From an uncultured Erwinia sp. (GTDB taxonomy: Bacteria; Pseudomonadota; Gammaproteobacteria; Enterobacterales; Enterobacteriaceae), in assembly GCA_946221915.1 (NCBI GenBank), contig CAMIKG010000103.1, positions 1-9,463 of the forward strand: a stretch of 9,463 bases of DNA, written 5' to 3'. A program made the translations under genes and the position numbers. Shown here one piece after another: positions 5,759 to 9,463 of this stretch (the first letter of the stretch is position 1; every line of letters begins with the position of its first letter). Under the pieces are notes generated by a model that had not been told where the DNA came from, ran no database searches, and saw only the letters and a program-made list of their open reading frames with translations.

Positions 5759-6757
5759 TCAGCTGGCGAGATTCAGCAGTTTCAGGCGGTGATACAGGGT
5801 ACGACGCGGGATGCCCAGCTCGTGCACCACATCATCGATACGGTTGTCGTGGCGGCGCAGGCAGTCGTGGATCAGGCTGCGTTCAATGCGGCGCAGACGA
5901 TCTTTCAGCAGGCAGCGGCCCTCCTCTTTTTTCACTTCACTGCACAGCGGCGGCAGGCCGAGGACAAAGCGTTCAGCGGCCGCTTTCATCTCGCGGATGT
6001 TGCCCGGCCAGCTGTGCAGCAGCAGCGCTTCGTCCAGTCCTGCAGAGCGTGCAGGCAGCGGCTGATTCAGCCGCAGCGCCGCCTCTTTGGTAAAGCGGCG
6101 GAACATGGGAATAATCAGCTCCGGCCGTGAGCGCATGGTTGGCGTGTCGATCTTGATGGTGTCGAGACGAAAAAACAGGTCGCGGCGAAAGCGCCCCTGT
6201 TCCACCAGTTGCTCCAGCGGCGTTTGCGAGGCGGCGACGATGCGCAGATCGAGGCCGACGCTTTTGGTGCTGCCGAGTCGCTCAATGGCGCGCGTTTCCA
6301 GCACGCGCAACAGTTTGGCCTGCACCGTCAGCGGCATGCTGTCGACTTCATCGAGAAACAACAGGCCCTTATTGGCGCTTTCGATATAGCCCGCGCGCGA
6401 GGCGTTGGCGCCGGTATAGGCGCCGGACATCACGCCAAACAGCTCGCTTTCCGCCAGCGTTTCCGGAATGGCGGCGCAGTTAACCGGCACCATCGGACCG
6501 CGACAGCCGGATAACTGGTAAATGCGCCGCGCCAGGGTGTCTTTACCGGTGCCGGTTTCGCCCTGAATCAGCACATCGATTTTCAGTGGCGCGATGGTTT
6601 GGACAATCTTGTACAAATGATGATGGATATCGGCATGCTGATCGGCAGCGTTTCCTGTTGCGGTGCTGGCGGGCTCTGCCAGACCGGGCGCGGTATCCAT
6701 ATATTCCTCATCTGCTGCGATACTGCGGCGCATTTGAGTTTCGATAAGACCGACCAT
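5759..6757 (-). CDS. hrpS: HrpS, sigma-54 enhancer-binding activator
   Basis: AAA+ activator that works with sigma-54 RNA polymerase, in this family to turn on hrpL, whose product then reads the hrp boxes. Motifs seen: Walker A GETGTGK (66-72), GAYTGA loop contacting sigma-54 (112-117), Walker B GLLFLDE (131-137), arginine-finger segment RFRRDLFFRL (189-198), WPGNIRE (250-256) and a Fis-type helix-turn-helix (IDDVVHELGIPRRTLYHRLKLL, 307-328). There is no N-terminal receiver domain, only about 45 variable residues, as is usual for HrpS. Length 332 fits the Erwinia-type single HrpS rather than the HrpR/HrpS pair of P. syringae. The ATG is preceded by GGAG five bases upstream. The long upstream region suggests complex control, probably by a HrpX/HrpY- or Rcs-type system. 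Confidence 0.95.
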   Translation of the reverse strand: MVGLIETQMRRSIAADEEYMDTAPGLAEPASTATGNAADQHADIHHHLYKIVQTIAPLKIDVLIQGETGTGKDTLARRIYQLSGCRGPMVPVNCAAIPETLAESELFGVMSGAYTGANASRAGYIESANKGLLFLDEVDSMPLTVQAKLLRVLETRAIERLGSTKSVGLDLRIVAASQTPLEQLVEQGRFRRDLFFRLDTIKIDTPTMRSRPELIIPMFRRFTKEAALRLNQPLPARSAGLDEALLLHSWPGNIREMKAAAERFVLGLPPLCSEVKKEEGRCLLKDRLRRIERSLIHDCLRRHDNRIDDVVHELGIPRRTLYHRLKLLNLAS

Positions 6758-6855
6758 AAATTCTCCAGTAGCTTAACAAAACGCTTATTTCGTCATGAGT
6801 TGCGTTCGGGCAATTCTGTTTAAAGCAAACGTAAAGCGGTTGGATGTAAATACTG

Positions 6856-6871
6856 TTGTAAAAAATTACAA
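6856..6871. promoter_or_regulatory. 16-bp palindrome, possible operator of hrpS
   Basis: TTGTAA, four A residues, TTACAA: six-base arms in perfect dyad symmetry around an A4 centre, about 100 bp upstream of the hrpS ATG, where a hrpS promoter or a repressor site could lie. No protein can be assigned. In an AT-rich stretch such symmetry can arise by chance. Confidence 0.35.
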
Positions 6872-6935
6872 ATTCGTCTCGGGGTTAACTCTCACTCAAG
6901 CTGGCGCTGTCTCGCTATCAGTCTTGGCTGATTAT

Positions 6936-6978
6936 TATGTAAGGATCGTCCTGAGGCTTGTAGGGATATCCTTACATA
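6936..6978. promoter_or_regulatory. Paired NarL/FixJ-type (RcsB/HrpY-like) operator
   Basis: An 11-bp perfect inverted repeat (6936-6946 TATGTAAGGAT with 6968-6978 ATCCTTACATA) encloses two short dyads starting exactly 21 bp apart, two helical turns: TAAGGATCGTCCTG (6940-6953) and TAGGGATATCCTTA (6961-6974). Against the RcsB-type consensus TAAGRATATTCYTA as I recall it, they match at 11 and 12 of 14 positions. RcsB and HrpY are both NarL/FixJ-family regulators, and HrpY is the known activator of hrpS in Pantoea stewartii. The site lies about 180-220 bp upstream of hrpS, a suitable activator position. Which regulator binds is inference. Confidence 0.5.
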
Positions 6979-7090
6979 TTTGGAGTTTATCTGTTGATAT
7001 TCATATGGTTGAAGTTGTTGCATTGTGGTTGTGCTGAGGTGATGAAAGTTTTATTGCATTCACAATGCTTAAGTAATTCTGGATAAATCT

Positions 7091-7118
7091 GGAACTCTTC
7101 GGTAATGGCAGCCACTTA
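7091..7118 (+). promoter_or_regulatory. hrp box for the harpin-like operon
   Basis: GGAACT, 15 bases, CCACTTA on the plus strand, with the same two elements and spacing as the hrpA promoter. It lies 143 bp before the ATG of the harpin-like gene, so the leader is about 135 bases long. The leader from 7119 to 7261 contains no other clear signal except the ribosome binding site GAGGAG at its end. Confidence 0.88.
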
Positions 7119-7261
7119 GCAAGCGAGATGGAACCCGAAAAGCGACCCTGATTGTCAGCAAAGTGTAAATAAATGCAGGGGCTGCACGCTGGTAAATGTA
7201 AAGGTCGCCGCCGGGAACACTCATACCTTTCGAACGGTTACGTTTACTTTGAGGAGCTTGT

Positions 7262-8134
7262 ATGAAGATTCCAAATTTTGGTGGCGCTGCAACAACCGCT
7301 GGTAAAGTGGATACCCCTCCTGTTGGCGGCGCGGCGGGCAATGCCGCTGGCAAGGTCAATACACCTGACGGCAACAGCAGCGGCGGTAAATCACCACTGT
7401 CGTTTGCCAGCGGCGCGCTGAATGTGGCGGGTGGCGTCAGTACTGCGGCTTCGTTCTTTGGCGGCAGCAGCAACAGTACTAACGGCAGCACCAATGCCAG
7501 TGCGGCGGCCAATGGCACTAACCAGTCACAGTCCAGCAGCGGCGGCGGGCTGGCATCCATCGCGCAGAAACTGGTGATGTTGCTCGGTCTGCAGCAGTTG
7601 CTTAGCGGTCTGACGGGCAGTAATAACGCCCAGCAGAGCCAGGCGCAGCAGCAGCCGACGCAACAGTCCGGCACGCAGTCCACTTCGGGCGATAACAACA
7701 CTATCCTGCAACAACTGATGCAGATGCTGCAGCAGATGCTGGGGATTCAGACCGGCAATAACAGTGCTGGCAACGGCGCGGGCTCCACGCCGCAGAACGC
7801 CACTAGTGGTGCTGGTGGCACACAGGGAGCCTCTGGTGACAGCAATAATATGCTGCAACAGCTGATGCAGATGCTGCAGCAGCTGTTGGGTATTCAGTCC
7901 GGCAACAGCGAGTCGGGTAATGGCGCGACCTCAACGCCAGCGAACGGCAACGCTGCAGGCAATTCAGCGACTAATGGCAGCGATAATAGCCAGCAGTCTG
8001 GCGGCGGGCTGGGTGGTCTGCTGAAAGGTATGCTGATGATGACCGGGCTGAATGCGCTGATGCAGATGATTGGCGGCGGCAACCAGAACCAGGCGCAGAG
8101 CCAGGGGCAATCGAACAATCAGTCTCAGGTCTGA
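7262..8134 (+). CDS. Harpin-like secreted protein with internal duplication
   Basis: A 290-residue protein with the harpin profile: very rich in Gly, Ser, Asn, Gln and Ala, no Cys, Trp or Tyr, no Sec signal peptide, with hydrophobic Leu/Met-rich helices set in flexible sequence. The helices are LASIAQKLVMLLGLQQLLSGL (about 96-116), LQQLMQMLQQMLGIQ (149-163), LQQLMQMLQQLLGIQ (198-212) and GGLLKGMLMMTGLNALMQMIGG near the end. Residues 142-190 and 191-239 form a 49-residue tandem duplication. Harpins such as HrpN, HrpZ and HrpW are exported by the Hrp T3SS to the plant apoplast and help translocation. The hrp box 143 bp upstream and the divergent hrpS support this role. It may be the cluster's HrpN equivalent, but I cannot assign that name; hrpN normally lies beyond hrpT. 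The ATG has GAGGAG five bases upstream. Confidence 0.85.
   Translation: MKIPNFGGAATTAGKVDTPPVGGAAGNAAGKVNTPDGNSSGGKSPLSFASGALNVAGGVSTAASFFGGSSNSTNGSTNASAAANGTNQSQSSSGGGLASIAQKLVMLLGLQQLLSGLTGSNNAQQSQAQQQPTQQSGTQSTSGDNNTILQQLMQMLQQMLGIQTGNNSAGNGAGSTPQNATSGAGGTQGASGDSNNMLQQLMQMLQQLLGIQSGNSESGNGATSTPANGNAAGNSATNGSDNSQQSGGGLGGLLKGMLMMTGLNALMQMIGGGNQNQAQSQGQSNNQSQV
7685..7978 (+). repeat. 147-bp in-frame duplication in the harpin-like gene
   Basis: Two consecutive 147-bp units (7685-7831 and 7832-7978) each encode SGD-x-N-x-x-LQQLMQMLQQ-[ML]-LGIQ-[TS]-GN followed by a Gly/Asn/Ser linker with STP. The helix part is almost identical and the linkers have diverged, as expected after an old duplication under selection on the helix. 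Motifs of this kind are the helix-forming, self-assembling and defence-eliciting segments in other harpins. Confidence 0.85.
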
Positions 8135-8152
8135 TAACCCGGGGAGGTGTCG

Positions 8153-9178
8153 ATGTCGACCAATTTAATTAGCGGGGGAGGTCTCTCCCCCCTTCAGTCT
8201 GGGGTGCTGAACAACCTGCAGATCGGCGGTCAGCGGCCACAGGCGAACCTTAACAGCGCGGCGCAGAGCACTTGTGGCGGTAACAATGCTATCAGCTATG
8301 GCGGCGGTGAGGGCACGTCGCTGGACGATGTGCTGATGCTGGTCGGGCTGGCATCGCTGGCGCAGTCGGGCGGTGCGGAGCAACTGATGTGCACGCCGAC
8401 GCAGAGCGGTGCGACCGGTGAGGTCAGCGAGGCCGAAGGCGCGGTGGCCAATGCCAGCAGCGAGAAGGATCTGACGGTGAAACCCACCGACGACAATATG
8501 ACCGGTCGTCCGGCGGGGGATACGCGCAGCGCGGAGGAGATCATTAATGATAATCCGGTGCTGAAGAACCTTGGCGATCAGAAAGATATCAAACGCGATC
8601 AGTTAAAAGAGCGCTTTGGTGACTGGACGGAGGATAACAAGGACCCTGAGAGCCGCGCCGACGCTGCCTACAATATGGCCCGGGTGTTAAACAACATCAA
8701 AGGGCTGAATAATTATGAGGGCGGCACGCGTGGTGAGGTCTCGGAGAATGAGAAGATCGAGGGGATCACTAAAGACGGCGATGCGCGCCACGGCACGGAA
8801 GCGGGGGTATTGAAGGATATCGCTGAGCAGGGGCTGAAGATGCTGCCGGATAACGGCAACCTGCCGGAGACGAATGATACCCATGTGCGCAAAGATGGCA
8901 CCAATAAGGATAATTTCCAGTGGGGGATGGGGGAGATCGGCAAGGTGTTGTCGAATATCCCGATTCTGAAATCGGTGTTAGCGCCGACCTTTAACAATAT
9001 CGGCGAGGCGCGCGATTTGGGCGAGGTGTTCACTGGCGGGCTGACCGGGCTGGCGGAAGGAGCGATGAGCGCCGCGCGCGGTCCGGTAGGCTGGGCGGTG
9101 ACGGCAGCGACGGATACGGTGTCGATTGCGGTTGATAACGCGACTAAGGATAAGAAGGAGCCACCACCGTTTTCGTGA
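8153..9178 (+). CDS. HrpK/HrpF-like type III secreted protein, putative translocator
   Basis: A 341-residue protein with no Sec signal, starting 18 bp after the harpin-like gene and so probably in the same hrp-box operon. The first 90 residues are Gly/Ser/Asn/Gln-rich like a T3SS export signal, with a helix SLDDVLMLVGLASLAQ (56-71). Residues 125-235 form a denser domain (NPVLKNLGDQ, ADAAYNMARVLNNIKGL, DGDARHGTEAGVLKDIAEQG) that resembles, from memory, the domain shared by HrpK of P. syringae and HrpF/NopX translocators. The C-terminal part has moderately hydrophobic stretches (VLSNIPILKSVLA, GPVGWAVTAATDTVSIAV) that could touch membranes. It is much shorter than those relatives, and two Cys (41, 80) set it apart from harpins. 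The ATG at 8153 has GGAGG five bases upstream; a GTG at 8147 lies inside that site. Function is not proven by sequence. Confidence 0.6.
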   Translation: MSTNLISGGGLSPLQSGVLNNLQIGGQRPQANLNSAAQSTCGGNNAISYGGGEGTSLDDVLMLVGLASLAQSGGAEQLMCTPTQSGATGEVSEAEGAVANASSEKDLTVKPTDDNMTGRPAGDTRSAEEIINDNPVLKNLGDQKDIKRDQLKERFGDWTEDNKDPESRADAAYNMARVLNNIKGLNNYEGGTRGEVSENEKIEGITKDGDARHGTEAGVLKDIAEQGLKMLPDNGNLPETNDTHVRKDGTNKDNFQWGMGEIGKVLSNIPILKSVLAPTFNNIGEARDLGEVFTGGLTGLAEGAMSAARGPVGWAVTAATDTVSIAVDNATKDKKEPPPFS

Positions 9179-9221
9179 TGTGGTTTGGGGTGACCGGGTG
9201 ATGGCGCCCGGCTATCCTGGG

Positions 9222-9370
9222 CTGCTGAAAGCGGGACTCTGGATTATTACCATCGGCAGTTCTGGACTGCTGAAAGCGTGACTCTGGATTATTACCATCG
9301 GCAGTTCTGGACTGCTGAAATCGTGACTCTGGATTATTACCTTCGGTAGTTCTGGACTGCTGAAATCGAA
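9222..9370. repeat. 45-bp tandem repeat array after the harpin operon
   Basis: Three full 45-bp units (9222-9266, 9267-9311, 9312-9356) and a partial fourth (from 9357) lie between the last stop codon and the operon terminator. Units 1 and 2 differ at one base, units 2 and 3 at three. The first two junctions carry a small inverted repeat (GCAGT, TCTGG, ACTGC; 9256-9270 and 9301-9315), and a variant occurs at the third. The unit is 15 codons long and one frame is open through more than two units on the plus strand (AESVTLDYYHRQFWT) and another on the minus strand, but neither has a credible start. No other feature is seen in 9179-9404. Confidence 0.88.
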
Positions 9371-9404
9371 AGCCAGGTTTACTGCAATAACGATTCCTTC
9401 CTTT

Positions 9405-9435
9405 GTCCCTCGGTTAACGCCAGGGACTTTTTTTT
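9405..9435 (+). terminator. Rho-independent terminator of the harpin operon
   Basis: GTCCCT (9405-9410) pairs with AGGGAC (9422-9427) across an 11-base loop and is followed directly by eight T residues (9428-9435). It is the first strong terminator after the plus-strand genes, so the operon transcript would include the 45-bp repeat array in its 3' untranslated region. Confidence 0.9.
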
Positions 9436-9463
9436 GCTCTGCTCTCCCAGCCCCGCACTGTGG

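Larger units (their letters stand above)
6758..7090. other. AT-rich divergent intergenic region
   Basis: About 330 bp upstream of hrpS and of the harpin-like gene's hrp box, visibly richer in A and T than its surroundings. No credible gene is present: the one longer open frame, 6795-7037 on the plus strand, has no good ribosome binding site and no recognisable protein features. It contains a 16-bp palindrome with an A4 centre (6856-6871), a pair of 14-bp dyads (6940-6974), and an 8-bp inverted repeat (7020-7027 with 7061-7068). A hrpS promoter must lie here, but I could not place convincing -35/-10 boxes. Confidence 0.6.

Noticed and set aside
5639..6130. 163-codon plus-strand frame opposite hrpS and the hrpA promoter
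   Set aside because: Shadow of hrpS; it also runs through a hrp box and has no protein features of its own.
6795..7037. 80-codon plus-strand frame in the hrpS-harpin intergenic region
   Set aside because: No ribosome binding site, overlaps the proposed operators, and the product has no family resemblance. Most likely chance in an AT-rich regulatory stretch.
7126..7160. Second GGAACC (about 7126) just after the harpin hrp box
   Set aside because: No CCAC element lies 15-16 bases downstream, so it is not a second HrpL promoter.
7069..7701. 210-codon minus-strand frame opposite the harpin-like gene, rich in Leu, Pro and Ala
   Set aside because: Its hydrophobic, Pro-rich composition is the reverse reading of Gly/Ser/Gln codons, and it covers the harpin hrp box.
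9194..9348. Small coding gene made of 15-residue repeats (AESVTLDYYHRQFWT) in the 45-bp array
   Set aside because: The frame has no start codon with a ribosome binding site before the repeats and stops in the third unit. The minus-strand alternative gives only about 27 residues from an internal ATG.
1..9463. CRISPR array, tRNA, rRNA, insertion sequence or integrase
   Set aside because: No direct-repeat/spacer pattern, no cloverleaf or rRNA-like sequence, and no transposase or integrase motifs. The only tandem repeats are the 36-bp, 147-bp and 45-bp arrays listed as features.

Overview
This window carries one wing of a plant-associated Hrp1-type (Pseudomonas syringae/Erwinia class) type III secretion system (T3SS). 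Gene content, gene order, the HrpS-type activator and HrpL-type promoters point to a GC-rich member of the Enterobacterales close to Erwinia, Pantoea, Dickeya or Pectobacterium. The exact genus cannot be fixed by eye.

Minus strand, read from about 6757 down to 67: hrpS (enhancer-binding regulator), hrpA (pilin), hrpB (inner-rod type), hrcJ (inner-ring lipoprotein), hrpD (SctK-like sorting-platform protein), hrpE (SctL-like ATPase stator), hrpF, hrcC (outer-membrane secretin) and hrpT (lipoprotein, possible pilotin). HrpL-type hrp boxes lie before hrpA (5644-5671) and before hrpF (2883-2910). They divide the structural genes into an hrpA-B-hrcJ-hrpD-E unit and an hrpF-hrcC-hrpT unit. A terminator-like hairpin after hrpA could leave the pilin in excess of the downstream gene products. 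The hrpG gene expected between hrpF and hrcC in this family is absent; only a hairpin of about 30 bp is there. HrpT is preceded by an in-frame extension made of 36-bp tandem repeats.

Region 6758-7261 is an AT-richer divergent intergenic stretch. It holds two NarL/FixJ-like (RcsB or HrpY type) palindromes exactly 21 bp apart, an A-centred 16-bp palindrome, and a third hrp box (7091-7118) pointing right. In Erwinia-type clusters hrpS is normally followed by hrpY-hrpX-hrpL; here it faces a secreted-protein operon instead.

Plus strand, 7262-9178: a cysteine-free, Gly/Ser/Asn/Gln-rich harpin-like protein with a 49-residue internal duplication, followed 18 bp later by a 341-residue protein. The second protein resembles the HrpK/HrpF translocator-associated family from memory. 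Both would be expressed from the hrp box at 7091. After them come three and a third copies of a 45-bp tandem repeat (9222-9370) and a textbook rho-independent terminator (9405-9435).

As a system: HrpS would activate hrpL (outside the window) with sigma-54, and HrpL would switch on all three hrp-box operons together. These supply the secretin, inner ring, rod, pilus and cytoplasmic platform on one side and the secreted harpin and putative translocator on the other. The ATPase, export gate and regulators hrpL, hrpX and hrpY are not in this window.
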